Shown in pieces: positions 1 through 12,550 of a DNA stretch of 64,000 nucleotides (positions are counted from its first letter, which is position 1; every line of letters starts with the position of its first letter). The DNA comes from Chloroflexota bacterium. Lineage in GTDB: Bacteria > Chloroflexota > UBA11872. Made by a program: the position numbers and the translations under genes. Below the pieces are notes generated by a model. The model worked only from the letters and a program-made list of their open reading frames with translations, was not told where the DNA came from and ran no database searches. Where the stretch lies: NCBI GenBank assembly GCA_022826485.1, contig JAJDUU010000006.1, positions 124,001 through 188,000 on the forward strand, read 5' to 3'.

Positions 1-69
1 CGGCTGCTGACGTTCAACACGGCCGACTTTCGCCGTTATGGCGACCGCATCGAGTTGCTGGGCCGTTAG
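1..69 (+). CDS. C-terminal end of a protein, possibly PIN-domain (VapC-like), cut by window start
   Basis: An open frame enters from the left edge and ends with TAG at 67-69, giving 22 residues that include LLTFNTADFRRYG. A Thr-Asn-x-x-Asp-Phe-x-x-Phe/Tyr pattern near the C-terminus is typical of PIN-domain ribonucleases of the VapC type, where the Asp belongs to the metal-binding acidic set. The fragment is too short to be sure. No antitoxin gene can be seen because it would lie outside the window. Confidence 0.4.
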   Translation, partial: RLLTFNTADFRRYGDRIELLGR

Positions 70-147
70 CAGCCCCGGCATCGGCGGACCGCCCGTCGCG
101 TCGCGCTAAGGTACGTCTCGCGTCAGCCAGGGCGAACCGGAGGCGTC

Positions 148-936
148 TTGACGTCAACCACCCCCCTGCTTCAGGTCCGCGAAGTCGTAAAGGACTTTGG
201 CGGCGTGCGGGCCGTCGATCACTGCTCGTTCGACGTGATGCCGGGCACCGTCACCGGGCTCATCGGACCCAATGGCGCGGGCAAGACCACGCTCTTCAAT
301 CTCATCTCCGGGGCGCTGCCGCTCACGAGCGGACGGATTCTCTGCGACGGTCGCGACATCACCGGCCTGCGGCTGCATCAGACCTTTGCCCTGGGCATCG
401 TGCGGACGTTTCAGATCCCGCGAGAGTTCCAGCGGTTGACCGTGCTCGAAAACCTGGCGGTGGTGCCGGCGAATCAGCGCGGCGAGCGTATGTGGGCCGC
501 CTGGCTCACGCCCTGGACCGTGGCCCACGAGGAGCGCCGCATCGAGGCCAAGGCCCTGGAGGTGCTGGAGTTCGTCAATCTGGCGCACCTGGCCGACGAA
601 TACGCCGGCAATCTCTCGACCGGCCAGAAGAAGCTGTTGGAGCTGGCGCGCACGCTCATGGCCGAGCCGCGGCTGGTGCTGCTGGACGAACCGGGCGCCG
701 GCGTCAACCGCACCTTGCTCAACTCGCTGGCCGACAACATCCAACGGGCCAGCGCCGAGCGAGGGGTCACCTTTCTGCTCATCGAGCACGACATGGATCT
801 CGTCACGCGCCTCTGCAATCCGGTAATCGTCATGGCTGACGGCGTGGTCATCGCCGAGGGTTCGCCGCGGCAAATCCAGCGCGATCCGGGGGTGCTGGAG
901 GCATATCTGGGAGGCATGGTCGGTGGCGCTGCTTGA
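148..936 (+). CDS. livG: Branched-chain amino-acid ABC transporter, ATP-binding protein LivG
   Basis: This 262-residue cytoplasmic ATPase is one of the two that power a Liv-type importer. Walker A (GPNGAGKT) is at residues 40-47. The signature appears as LSTGQ near residue 156, followed by Walker B (VLLDEPGAG) and the switch His in LIEHDM. The FQIPREF segment after the Q-loop is typical of LivG. The chosen start is TTG at 148, because GGAGG lies 4 bases upstream at 139-143 and the family N-terminus follows directly. It opens the cluster livG-livF-livH-livM and overlaps livF by 14 bp. The substrate could be branched-chain amino acids or a related amide or urea compound; sequence alone does not decide. 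Confidence 0.92.
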   Translation: MTSTTPLLQVREVVKDFGGVRAVDHCSFDVMPGTVTGLIGPNGAGKTTLFNLISGALPLTSGRILCDGRDITGLRLHQTFALGIVRTFQIPREFQRLTVLENLAVVPANQRGERMWAAWLTPWTVAHEERRIEAKALEVLEFVNLAHLADEYAGNLSTGQKKLLELARTLMAEPRLVLLDEPGAGVNRTLLNSLADNIQRASAERGVTFLLIEHDMDLVTRLCNPVIVMADGVVIAEGSPRQIQRDPGVLEAYLGGMVGGAA

Positions 937-1627
937 GGCCCGCGACATCGTGGCGGGCTACGGCGAAACCCAGATCCTGCACGGCGTCTCCCTGGTCGTG
1001 AACGAAGGCGAAATCGTGACCATCATCGGCCCCAACGGCTGCGGCAAATCCACGTTCATGAAGGCCGTGGTGGGTCTGGTCCGGGTGCGAACCGGCAGCG
1101 TCACCTTCCGCGGCACCGACATCACTGACTACCCGCCGGAGCGGGTCGTGCGGACGGGACTGTGCTACGTCCCGCAGTCCGCCAATGTCTTTCCGTCGCT
1201 CAGCATTCGCGAGAACCTGGAGATGGGCGCGTTCATTCGCGGCGACGACGCTCGGGCGCGGATCGACGAGATGTTCGGTCTGTTCCCCGACCTGGCGCGG
1301 CGCCCCACGGCTCGGGCCGGAAGCCTGTCAGGCGGCCAGCGCCAGATGCTGGCGCTGGCTCGCGCCCTCATGCTGGATCCGGTGCTCCTGCTGCTCGATG
1401 AGCCGTCGGCGGGGCTGTCGCCCGCGATCATGGGCATGGTGTTCGAGCGTATTCGCGAAATCAATGCCACCGGCGTGGCCTTGCTCCTGGTCGAGCAGCA
1501 AGCCCGCGAGGCATTGCAGGTGTCCGACAGAGGCTACGTGCTATCCGGCGGCGAAAACCGGCTGGAGGACGGCGGACCGGCGCTCCTGGACAATCCCGAA
1601 GTGGCCCGCCTGTACCTGGGTGGGTGA
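923..1627 (+). CDS. livF: Branched-chain amino-acid ABC transporter, ATP-binding protein LivF
   Basis: The second ATPase of the Liv importer is 234 residues, a normal length. Walker A (GPNGCGKS) is at residues 36-43, with signature LSGGQ near 137, Walker B (LLLLDEPSAG) and the switch region VEQQ in place of the usual His, a feature common in LivF. The start is GTG at 923, inside the end of livG, so the two are translationally coupled. It pairs with LivG as a heterodimer under the two permeases. Its stop at 1627 is followed by an unusual 330-bp gap with repeat elements before livH. Confidence 0.93.
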   Translation: MALLEARDIVAGYGETQILHGVSLVVNEGEIVTIIGPNGCGKSTFMKAVVGLVRVRTGSVTFRGTDITDYPPERVVRTGLCYVPQSANVFPSLSIRENLEMGAFIRGDDARARIDEMFGLFPDLARRPTARAGSLSGGQRQMLALARALMLDPVLLLLDEPSAGLSPAIMGMVFERIREINATGVALLLVEQQAREALQVSDRGYVLSGGENRLEDGGPALLDNPEVARLYLGG

Positions 1628-1652
1628 GCGCGTGCGCGATGGGTCCCCTCAC

Positions 1653-1671
1653 CCCCGTATCGAGTACGGGG
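1653..1671 (+). repeat. Palindrome CCCCGTA-TCGAG-TACGGGG, copy 1
   Basis: A perfect 7-bp inverted repeat around a 5-bp spacer sits in the livF-livH gap (1628-1955). The same 19-bp sequence recurs at 13498-13516. In both places it is near a CTCTCCC-rich stretch with GGGAGAGGG on its other side. It looks like part of a dispersed palindromic repeat; in RNA it would fold as a strong hairpin and might attenuate readthrough from livF to livH. Confidence 0.7.
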
Positions 1672-1820
1672 CAGGCTCCGCCCCTCTCCCCAAGGGAGAG
1701 GGAATCTAACGTGGGCCCTGACGGACGTGGCCGAGGGTGGACGTGTGAGATTGCTCGCCGGGCTCAAATGACGCGGGGGTGGCGGGTGACTTCGTGGCGG
1801 GGCGGGAGGTGACGCAGGGG

Positions 1821-1847
1821 TGGATTCCCGCCTTCGCGGGAATGACG
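1821..1847 (-). repeat. Dispersed palindromic core repeat (copy inside the liv operon)
   Basis: This is a core copy of the family whose arms read ATTCCCGC and GCGGGAAT. It lies between livF and livH. If livH is read from the upstream GTG at 1779, the repeat would be translated as GWIPAFAGMT, a peptide that belongs to the repeat and not to a permease. This supports a livH start downstream of the repeat. Confidence 0.8.
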
Positions 1848-1955
1848 CGCAGGTTTGGCAAGGGCCTCCCCAAGGGGGACGGAGTCGGACGCGGACTAAC
1901 GGCCTGGCGCGCCGCTGCCGAGAGACTTCGTGGGGCGTGGTCGCCGGGATACTCC

Positions 1956-2918
1956 GTGGCCGCCGCCGTTGCGGTGCTGCTCATCCTCGGGTTTCTGCCG
2001 TTCGTGAAGATGGGTTTGGTGGTCAATGGCTTCGTGCTGGGCGCCATCATCGCCACCGGCGCCATCGGGCTCACGTTGATTTACGGCAACCTGAACTTCG
2101 CCAACATCGCGCACGGCGACTACATGGCCATGGGCGCGTATGTCGCGTTTTTCGTCGTCACCGACTTGCTGTCCGCCGTGGGAATCCAGGGGCAGGGATT
2201 CGGACCGTTCACATTCGGCTACCCGTTGCTCATCGCGCTGCCGCTGGCGGCGGCCGTCGTCGCCCTCGGTGCGGTAGTGCTCGACGTCGCGGTCTACCGC
2301 CGGCTGAGGAACCGCAAGGTCAACGCGGTGGTCATGGCCATGGCGTCGCTGGGACTGGCCATTGCGGTGCGCGGTCTCATTCAGATCATCTGGACCGGCG
2401 AGAAGCTGCAATTCCCGCGCGAATCGCGGCAGGTCTACCACCTGCCCATGGACGCTCGCATCCCGCCCGACAGCATCTTCATCGCCGGCCTCGCCGTTGT
2501 GCTCGTCGTGGGGGTGTACCTGCTGCTCACCCGCACCAAGATCGGCAAGGCCATGCGGGCCACGGCCGACAATCCCGACCTGGCCCGCGTGACCGGGATT
2601 CCGACGGAACGCGTGATTTGGGCGACCTGGGCCATCGGCGGGGGCCTGGCGGCAATTGCCGGCATCCTGCTGGCGGTCTTTCAGGCGCAGTTGCTCCCGA
2701 GCATGGGCTGGGAGTTCCTGATTCCGCTGTTTGCCGCGGTGATCCTGGGCGGCATCGGCAATCCCTACGGCGCCCTGGTCGGCGCGCTGGTCATCGGCGT
2801 CAGCATGGAAGTCTCGACCCAGTGGATCACGCCCAGCTACAAGCACGCCGTGGCCTTCATCATCATGATCGTGCTGCTGCTGGCCAGACCGCGGGGCCTC
2901 CTGGGGAGGTCCAGCTGA
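1956..2918 (+). CDS. livH: Branched-chain amino-acid ABC transporter permease LivH
   Basis: This inner-membrane permease (320 residues from this start) contains the family hallmark GLTLIYGNLNFANIAHGDYMAMGAY and the C-terminal AVILGGIGNPYGALVGALVIG segment. About eight or nine membrane helices are visible. An open frame extends up to GTG 1779, but those extra 59 residues include repeat-encoded sequence and are not expected in the family. GTG 1956 keeps one leading hydrophobic helix; ATG 2010 would begin at the first conserved helix. The start is therefore uncertain and no strong ribosome-binding site decides it. It pairs with LivM just downstream. Confidence 0.88.
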   Translation: MAAAVAVLLILGFLPFVKMGLVVNGFVLGAIIATGAIGLTLIYGNLNFANIAHGDYMAMGAYVAFFVVTDLLSAVGIQGQGFGPFTFGYPLLIALPLAAAVVALGAVVLDVAVYRRLRNRKVNAVVMAMASLGLAIAVRGLIQIIWTGEKLQFPRESRQVYHLPMDARIPPDSIFIAGLAVVLVVGVYLLLTRTKIGKAMRATADNPDLARVTGIPTERVIWATWAIGGGLAAIAGILLAVFQAQLLPSMGWEFLIPLFAAVILGGIGNPYGALVGALVIGVSMEVSTQWITPSYKHAVAFIIMIVLLLARPRGLLGRSS

Positions 2919-2982
2919 TAGAAAGCCATGAGCCATCGATAACGTCATTGGGGTAATCGACTACGCCGTCGGCTTCGTCGTC

Positions 2983-3948
2983 ATGGCGGGCATCTATGCG
3001 GTCTTCGCCCTGGGATTGAACGTGCACTGGGGCTACACCGGGCTCTTCAACATCGGCATTGCGGGGTTCTTCGCCCTCGGCGCCTACACGGCCGCGCTCC
3101 TCACGTCGCCGGCGGCGGATCCGCTGCTGTTCGAGGAGTTCGTGTTTGCCGGCGACTGGGCGCAGCTCGGCGTTCTCGATCTTGGGGTCGATCTCTGGTT
3201 TCTCGTGGCGCTGGCGGCGGCCGGAGCGGCGTGCGGCGTCGTCGCCCTGATCATCGGCTATGTGACGTTGCGCTTGAACGATGACTATCTGGCCATCGCC
3301 ACGCTCGGCATCGCCGAGAGCGTCCGGCTCTTCTTCCTCAACGAGAAGTGGGTCGCCAACGGGTCCAAGGGCCTCTACCAGATTCCCCAATTCCTGGAGG
3401 GATGGCTGCCGTCGGACAAGTACAACTACCTCTACATGGTGGTCGTCATCGTCGTCCTGGTCGCCTTGTTCGCGCTGGTGCAGCGGGTCATGCAGTCGCC
3501 GTGGGGCCGTGCGCTGCGGGCAATTCGGGAAGACGAGGTCGCCGCCGCGGCCAGTGGCAAGAATGTCTTTCGCTTCAAGCTGCAGGCGTTTGTCCTGGGC
3601 GCCGTCATCATGGGTGTCGGTGGCGCGCTGTTTGCCCACCACATCCGCTTCGTTTCGCCGCTGACCTTCGATCCGCTGCTCGGCACGTTCATCATCTGGG
3701 CCATGCTCATGGTGGGCGGCGCCGGCAACAATCTGGGCGCCATCCTGGGCGCGTTCGTGGTCTGGGGGCTCTGGGTGGGCGCGCGGTTCCTGCCGGGGGA
3801 GCTCTCCGACCCGAACTTCCGATTCTTCATGGTCGGCGTGCTGATCGTCGCCGTCATCCTGCTGCGCCCGGGCGGCATCCTGGGCGAGTTGCGGCGCGTG
3901 ACGCGTCGCGCGGCTGGCAGGTCGGCGGTTCGGCTCGACGACGGGTGA
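2983..3948 (+). CDS. livM: Branched-chain amino-acid ABC transporter permease LivM
   Basis: The second permease has 321 residues and the LivM hallmarks FALGLNVHWGYTGLFNIGIAGF, the internal LRLNDDYLAIATLG segment and LRAIREDEVAAAASGKN. ATG 2983 is the first standard start in frame, but it cuts the first membrane helix in half. The same frame continues upstream to a stop at 2929 and encodes IDNVIGVIDYAVGFVV, which would complete the helix, yet it holds no ATG, GTG or TTG. ATG 2928 would be in frame if one base were removed before 2940. The true start is thus either a rare ATC/ATT codon (2935 or 2947) or is hidden by a one-base error. Confidence 0.88.
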   Translation: MAGIYAVFALGLNVHWGYTGLFNIGIAGFFALGAYTAALLTSPAADPLLFEEFVFAGDWAQLGVLDLGVDLWFLVALAAAGAACGVVALIIGYVTLRLNDDYLAIATLGIAESVRLFFLNEKWVANGSKGLYQIPQFLEGWLPSDKYNYLYMVVVIVVLVALFALVQRVMQSPWGRALRAIREDEVAAAASGKNVFRFKLQAFVLGAVIMGVGGALFAHHIRFVSPLTFDPLLGTFIIWAMLMVGGAGNNLGAILGAFVVWGLWVGARFLPGELSDPNFRFFMVGVLIVAVILLRPGGILGELRRVTRRAAGRSAVRLDDG

Positions 3949-4022
3949 CGACGGGCCCGGGGAGCGAGGCCACGGTCAGTGGGGGTGGATTCCCACGCTT
4001 CACATCCGTCGTTCCCGCAGAG

Positions 4023-4155
4023 GGAGACCTTTGCGAGACCCCTCCGTCATTCCGGCGGAGGCCGGAATCCAGTCCGGTCGAACCTGGAAGCGCGCCAGAT
4101 GCTTCGCGTCGGGCGGGTCTCAGACCCGCCTCTACCGACTTATGCAAAGGTCTCC
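4023..4155 (+). mobile_element. MITE-like element, 133 bp, copy A
   Basis: Terminal inverted repeats are perfect over 12 bp: GGAGACCTTTGC at 4023-4034 and GCAAAGGTCTCC at 4144-4155. Inside are two more palindromes, the ATTCCGGC/GCCGGAAT core near 4049-4069 and GGCGGGTCT/AGACCCGCC around 4120-4135. It has no coding capacity. Two other copies in this window have exactly the same length (19424-19556, 53140-53272). It lies in the 522-bp gap between livM and the convergent binding-protein gene, which also holds a decayed core at about 3989-4020 and other repeats listed separately. Confidence 0.75.
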
Positions 4156-4230
4156 GGAGGCGGGAACCTACCCCTCCCCCGCCGCCGCGCATCCACGACT
4201 CGCCAGTCCGCCTGCAGGTTCAGTGAACGG

Positions 4231-4256
4231 TGGATTCCCGCCTCCGCGGGAATGAC
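4231..4256 (-). repeat. Dispersed palindromic core repeat
   Basis: This is a core-only copy with arms ATTCCCGC and GCGGGAAT in reverse orientation, 75 bp after the end of MITE-like copy A. It has no terminal inverted repeats of its own. Confidence 0.75.
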
Positions 4257-4276
4257 CGAGGAATCACTGACAGGTC

Positions 4277-4394
4277 GTTCCGAACGTAGTGAGGAATCTA
4301 AAGGCGTTGTGCCTTATCGCCTGCACCTTAGATTCCTCGCTGCGCTCGGAATGACAGGGGCAGCTCGGAATGACAGGAGCAGCTCGGAATGATT
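4277..4394. repeat. Imperfect inverted repeat plus 19-bp tandem repeat
   Basis: The left arm at 4277-4301 (GTTCCGAACGTAGTGAGGAA, then TCTAA) and the right arm at 4328-4350 (TTAGATTCCTCGCTGCGCTC, then GGA) are near-perfect reverse complements around a 26-bp loop. The right arm runs into a 19-bp unit starting GCTCGGAATGACAGG, present at 4344, 4363 and partly at 4382. This family is separate from the GGAGACC elements. It lies downstream of both livM and the binding-protein gene, so it may act as a long RNA hairpin at the convergence point. Confidence 0.65.
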
Positions 4395-4416
4395 GGAACA
4401 GGGCTCGAAACGAGCA

Positions 4417-4441
4417 GGGGGCGGCTCGTCGAGCCGCCCCC
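4417..4441 (-). terminator. GC-rich hairpin after the binding-protein gene
   Basis: Twelve-base arms GGGGGCGGCTCG and CGAGCCGCCCCC around a single central base form a perfect palindrome 29 bp past the stop codon of the livJ-type gene on the minus strand. No T-tract follows on either side, so termination would rely on hairpin strength or on Rho. Confidence 0.55.
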
Positions 4442-4470
4442 AATCGCATGGGCCGTGTGCCGCTCAGCCG

Positions 4471-5892
4471 CTACGGAGTCTCGAAGCGGCCGGTGGACTT
4501 GATCTCCCCGCCGGTGATCTGCCAGATCTCGATGGGGCCGAACACGTCGCCGTTTTCGTCGAAGTCCACCGCGCCGGAAGCCCCTTCGTAGTTGACGTCC
4601 GCACCGTCGGCGATCAGGCTCAGCGCCCGCCCGATGCCCGCGACGCCGGGGCCGACCACTTCGCCCGGGGGATTCGCGATAGAGCGCAGCGCGTCCCGGA
4701 TGGCCACCGCGTCCGTGGTGGTGCCCGCCTTGGCCGCCGCCAGCGCGATCACGGCCACGGCGTCGTAGGTCTCCGCCAGGTAGGGCTCGACCGGCAACTC
4801 CACCGCGTAGGCGTCGGTGTAGGCGCTCGCAAAAGCTGCGAGCTGCGGGCTGTCCACCGACCCCGGCGCCGTGCCCAGGGTTCCCTCGAGCCGGTCCCAG
4901 CCGATGGCTTCGTTCATCTCCGCCGACTTGGTGCCGTCCACGAAGAGGAACTTGTCGGCGTAGCCGCCTTCCAGCGACTCCCTCACGTAGGTCTGCGCCT
5001 GCCCCGGATAGCTGATGGCGATGAGCGCATCGACGCCGCCGGCCGTGGCGCGCTCCAGCTCGGAGGCGAAGGTGGGCTGCTCGTCCTCGTGCGGCACGGC
5101 GTCGACGATGCTGCCGCCGAGGTCGGTAAACGTGGCCTCGAAGCGCTCGGCCAGGCCCTCGCCGTAGGGGTTGTTGATGTACATGACGCCAACGTTCTTG
5201 AATCCCTGCTCCCAGGCGAGGCGCCCCAGCACCACGCCTTGCGCCGCGTCGGAGGGCGCGGTGCGGAAGAGGAAGTCGTTGTCGTCGAGCACCGTGATGC
5301 TGGGCGCCGTGGAAGCGCCGGAAATCTGCACGCGTTGGTTGGGCACGGTGACCGAGGTGGCGACCGGGATGGTCACCCCGCTGGCCAGGGCGCCGACGAT
5401 GGCCACGGCGTTTTCGATTTCCACCGGCGCGCGCGCCGCCTCGACGCCTTGCACCGGATTCACGCCGGTGTCGCGGCTGATGATGATCATGGAGCCGCCG
5501 CCGACGCCGCCGGCGCGGTTCACGTGATCAGCGGCCAGCGCGGCGGCATTGCGATGGATGGGACCGAAGAACGACAGCGACCCGGTGAAGGCGTTGAGTT
5601 GCCCGACGATGAGCGGGGGAAGCATCGCCGCTTCCTGCACCACGATCTTCTCGACGGGGACTTCCTTGATGACCTCCTGCGTAACTACAGTCTGAACCGG
5701 GACTTCCTTGATGACCTCTCGCGTCACGACGGTCTCGACCGGGACTTCCTTGATCACCTCTTGCGTGACGGTTTCCGTCTCACCGCAGGCCGCGAGCACT
5801 GCCCCGCCGGCCACGCCGAGCAGGCTGCCGCCCGCCACGCGCATCAGGTCTCGACGGGTCATCACACGCTTGCCGGCCTTCGACATCTCCAT
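4471..5892 (-). CDS. Branched-chain amino-acid ABC transporter, substrate-binding lipoprotein (LivJ-like)
   Basis: This 473-residue exported type I periplasmic-binding-fold protein (peripla_BP_6 type) serves the adjacent permease. The N-terminus carries a twin-arginine motif (TRRDLMRV, R13-R14), a hydrophobic stretch and a lipobox LAAC with the anchor Cys at 36, so Tat export and lipid anchoring are likely. Next come three 14-residue repeats with the core EVIKEVPV, then the ligand domain from about residue 90 (VGQLNAFTGSLSFFGP). Start ATG 5892 is chosen over an upstream frame to 5925 because GGGAG (5898-5902) sits 5 bases before it. It is convergent with livM and divergent from the nuclease gene. 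Confidence 0.9.
   Translation of the reverse strand: MEMSKAGKRVMTRRDLMRVAGGSLLGVAGGAVLAACGETETVTQEVIKEVPVETVVTREVIKEVPVQTVVTQEVIKEVPVEKIVVQEAAMLPPLIVGQLNAFTGSLSFFGPIHRNAAALAADHVNRAGGVGGGSMIIISRDTGVNPVQGVEAARAPVEIENAVAIVGALASGVTIPVATSVTVPNQRVQISGASTAPSITVLDDNDFLFRTAPSDAAQGVVLGRLAWEQGFKNVGVMYINNPYGEGLAERFEATFTDLGGSIVDAVPHEDEQPTFASELERATAGGVDALIAISYPGQAQTYVRESLEGGYADKFLFVDGTKSAEMNEAIGWDRLEGTLGTAPGSVDSPQLAAFASAYTDAYAVELPVEPYLAETYDAVAVIALAAAKAGTTTDAVAIRDALRSIANPPGEVVGPGVAGIGRALSLIADGADVNYEGASGAVDFDENGDVFGPIEIWQITGGEIKSTGRFETP
5657..5782 (-). repeat. Three tandem 42-bp units inside the binding-protein gene
   Basis: Units begin at 5657, 5699 and 5741 with GGGACTTCCTTGAT on the + strand, exactly 42 bp apart. 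They encode the three 14-residue EVIKEVPV linker repeats behind the lipobox. The length is a multiple of three, so gain or loss of units would keep the frame and only change the tether length. Confidence 0.85.
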
Positions 5893-5991
5893 CTTCACTC
5901 CCAGCCTAGATTTGCCGCTCGTCAACGCGCGGCTCTCGCGACTAGCATAGCGACCACGAACGATGCTCCAACGGTTGCCGCCGCCTCACAC

Positions 5992-7017
5992 GTGTTGACT
6001 AGCCACCCCGGCAGATGGCGGTTCGGTGTTGCTGCCGTGATATGCGCTGCCCTTGTGGCGGCAGCCTGCGGCGCGGACGACCCGGACCCGCCGGTGCTCA
6101 TGGTCACCGCCCGCGCCGCGCGCCCCGCGCCGGCAACCACCTCGGCTCCGCAGCCGGATGCGGCCGCGACCGCATTGGCCTCCCCAGCCGCGGATCGTCC
6201 GGCGGCCGCGACGCCGACCCCGACCCAAGAGTCCCCTCCGCTCCCAGCCTCCGCAGTCCCCGCACCGGCGACGGCGGCTCCGACGCCCACCCCGCCACCG
6301 AGCCAGTTACCGGCGGGTCAGTTGGCGCAGGTCGTGCGCGTGATCGACGGCGACACCGTGGTCGTTGAGCTCAACGGGGGCGAGCACACGGTTCGGCTGC
6401 TCGGCATCGACGCGCCCGAGCTCGGAGACACCGCCGGGCAGGCCGCCCTGGCCGAGCAGGCGACGGCCGCCCTCACGGCGCTGCTCGGCGACGGCGCGGT
6501 CACCCTGATTGCGGGAGACGAGCCGCGCGACGACGGCGGACGGCTGCTGCGGCACGTGGTGCGCCACGAGCTGGTCTTTTCGGTCGAGCTGGCCCGGCAG
6601 GGCTGGGTGCGCGCCCACGAATATGCGCCCGATACGTTGCTCTACGACGCCATCGCCGACGCGCAGCGCGAGGCCCGTGACGCGGCTCGTGGGCTCTGGG
6701 CGCCGCCCGTGCCGGGTCTCGCCATGGTCGTGGACAAGGTGGCCGAAACCGTGGTGATCGCCAACGACGGCGGTGCGCCGGTGGACGTGTCCGGGTGGCG
6801 CCTCGTCAGCCTGCGCGGACCGCAGTCGGTTCAGTTTCCCGCCGGGACCGTCTTGAGCGCCGGATCGACGCTGACCGTCGGGTCGGGGAGCAGCCAGGGC
6901 GACTTCGCGTTCCGCCAGCAGCACGTCTGGCACAACCGGCTTGCCGACTCCGCCGAGCTGCGGCGTCCGGACGGACGGGTGGCTCTCTTCTGGGACGATC
7001 CGGCGGCGTCGGACTAG
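5992..7017 (+). CDS. Lipoprotein with thermonuclease (SNase) domain and lamin-tail (LTD) domain
   Basis: About 341 residues. The N-terminus WRFGVAAVICAALVAAAC is a lipoprotein signal with Cys near 26. A Pro/Ala/Thr-rich linker of roughly 75 residues follows. The SNase domain starts at VVRVIDGDTVVVELNGGEHTVRLLGIDAPE, with the catalytic-type Asp and Arg of that fold, and includes LARQGWVRAHEY and AREAARGLW-like helices. The last 95 residues (VIANDGGAPVDVSGWRLVS to the end) match a lamin-tail beta-sandwich, often joined to secreted nucleases. Start GTG 5992 was chosen from the signal peptide; TTG 5995 is an alternative. It likely degrades extracellular nucleic acid at the cell surface. Its end is 12 bp from the convergent gltB. 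Confidence 0.82.
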   Translation: MLTSHPGRWRFGVAAVICAALVAAACGADDPDPPVLMVTARAARPAPATTSAPQPDAAATALASPAADRPAAATPTPTQESPPLPASAVPAPATAAPTPTPPPSQLPAGQLAQVVRVIDGDTVVVELNGGEHTVRLLGIDAPELGDTAGQAALAEQATAALTALLGDGAVTLIAGDEPRDDGGRLLRHVVRHELVFSVELARQGWVRAHEYAPDTLLYDAIADAQREARDAARGLWAPPVPGLAMVVDKVAETVVIANDGGAPVDVSGWRLVSLRGPQSVQFPAGTVLSAGSTLTVGSGSSQGDFAFRQQHVWHNRLADSAELRRPDGRVALFWDDPAASD

Positions 7018-7029
7018 GCGAGTGCGGCC

Positions 7030-11625
<4,596 letters not shown>

Positions 11626-11917
11626 GACGCTGCGGGTAGGGTCAGCGAGTGCGTCGGCACGGGCCGCGCAGGAGCATGGATCGAGGCATATGCAACGCTC
11701 CCTCCCGCTGGTGCATTAGTGTCGCGGTGATCGCCCGGCCAGCCCCGTCTGGTTTACGACGTGCTTGCCGGGCAGCCCCGAAGCTGCGTGGCGCAAGGGC
11801 ATACGACGCCCGCCACTTGCTGCCCATCGTACCGCAGCGCCGGCGAAATCGACGCCGGCATCGCGGCCAATTGCCCCTGTAGTAGCATCGCCGGCGGCGT
11901 AAGCCTCGGGCCGGCCT

Positions 11918-12256
11918 GTGTTTCGCACCCTGCTGATCATCGCCATCATCACCACCGTGCCGCTGTTGATCTATGGCGGCCTGCGGCGGCGGCTGGCCTA
12001 CACCATTTCCGTCACCGTGACCGTGTATCTCATCCTGATCGGCGTGCGATACCTCCACGGGTTCGTATTCTTTCGCGAGGAGCTGTCGAACGTCATCGGC
12101 GTCGTCGCGGTGATGGCCCTCGTTGGAGTTGCCGGCTATGCCGCGGTGCGCTATTACAGCGACCGCGCGGTGGCGCGGAAGCTCGAGGAGCGGCGCCGCC
12201 GGCCCGAGGCCCATCGCACGGTCGTCGACAACGTGCGTCGGAGGCTCAACCTGTGA
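11918..12256 (+). CDS. Small membrane protein of unknown function
   Basis: A 112-residue frame from GTG 11918. Three hydrophobic helices are visible (about residues 4-20, 28-46 and 60-80), then a basic C-terminal tail with RKLEERRRRPE. No family was recognised. It stands divergent from gltB across a 292-bp gap in which nothing clear was seen, and 43 bp before a second small gene on the same strand. Codon use is like the neighbours, which supports it being real. Confidence 0.6.
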   Translation: MFRTLLIIAIITTVPLLIYGGLRRRLAYTISVTVTVYLILIGVRYLHGFVFFREELSNVIGVVAVMALVGVAGYAAVRYYSDRAVARKLEERRRRPEAHRTVVDNVRRRLNL

Positions 12257-12299
12257 CGATTCGCAATACCGCCCCCGCCGCCGAGGCAAGGAGAACAAC

Positions 12300-12542
12300 G
12301 TGGCGCTGACCATCAACGAGACTCCGGTGCATTGGGACGACGTGGCGCCGCCATCGCGTCTGCCGCCGTGGATGGAGGTCGTCTGGATCGGCGTGCCGCG
12401 ATATCCCAGGCGGTTGTGGTTCCTGTCGAAGACCGGCGCCAGTTGGCAGCAGCGTCAGCGTGAGGACATCGTGCGCAAGGGACGGGAGATCCTGCTCGCC
12501 GAGCGCGACGCCACGGCCGACGTGGTCGTCGGCGACGCCTAG
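12300..12542 (+). CDS. Conserved-looking 80-residue protein, function unknown
   Basis: The start is GTG 12300 because AAGGAG lies 6 bases upstream (12288-12293); the frame is open further upstream but only as antisense-like sequence. The protein (ALTINETPVHWDDVAPPSR, then a Trp- and Arg-rich middle and a charged helix ending in LLAERDATADVV) has no signal or membrane segment. It is 8 bp from the SDR-like gene and probably co-transcribed with it. No function can be assigned. Confidence 0.6.
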   Translation: MALTINETPVHWDDVAPPSRLPPWMEVVWIGVPRYPRRLWFLSKTGASWQQRQREDIVRKGREILLAERDATADVVVGDA

Positions 12543-12550
12543 CGACCCAG

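Noticed and set aside
1779-1955. N-terminal extension of LivH
   Set aside because: It contains the translated dispersed repeat (GWIPAFAGMT) and no permease-like sequence, so it is probably not part of the protein.
4393-5991. Long + strand open frame running through the binding-protein gene into the nuclease gene
   Set aside because: The first part is antisense to a clear LivJ-type gene and has low-complexity Arg/Gly/His composition; only the part from the lipoprotein signal at 5992 is real.
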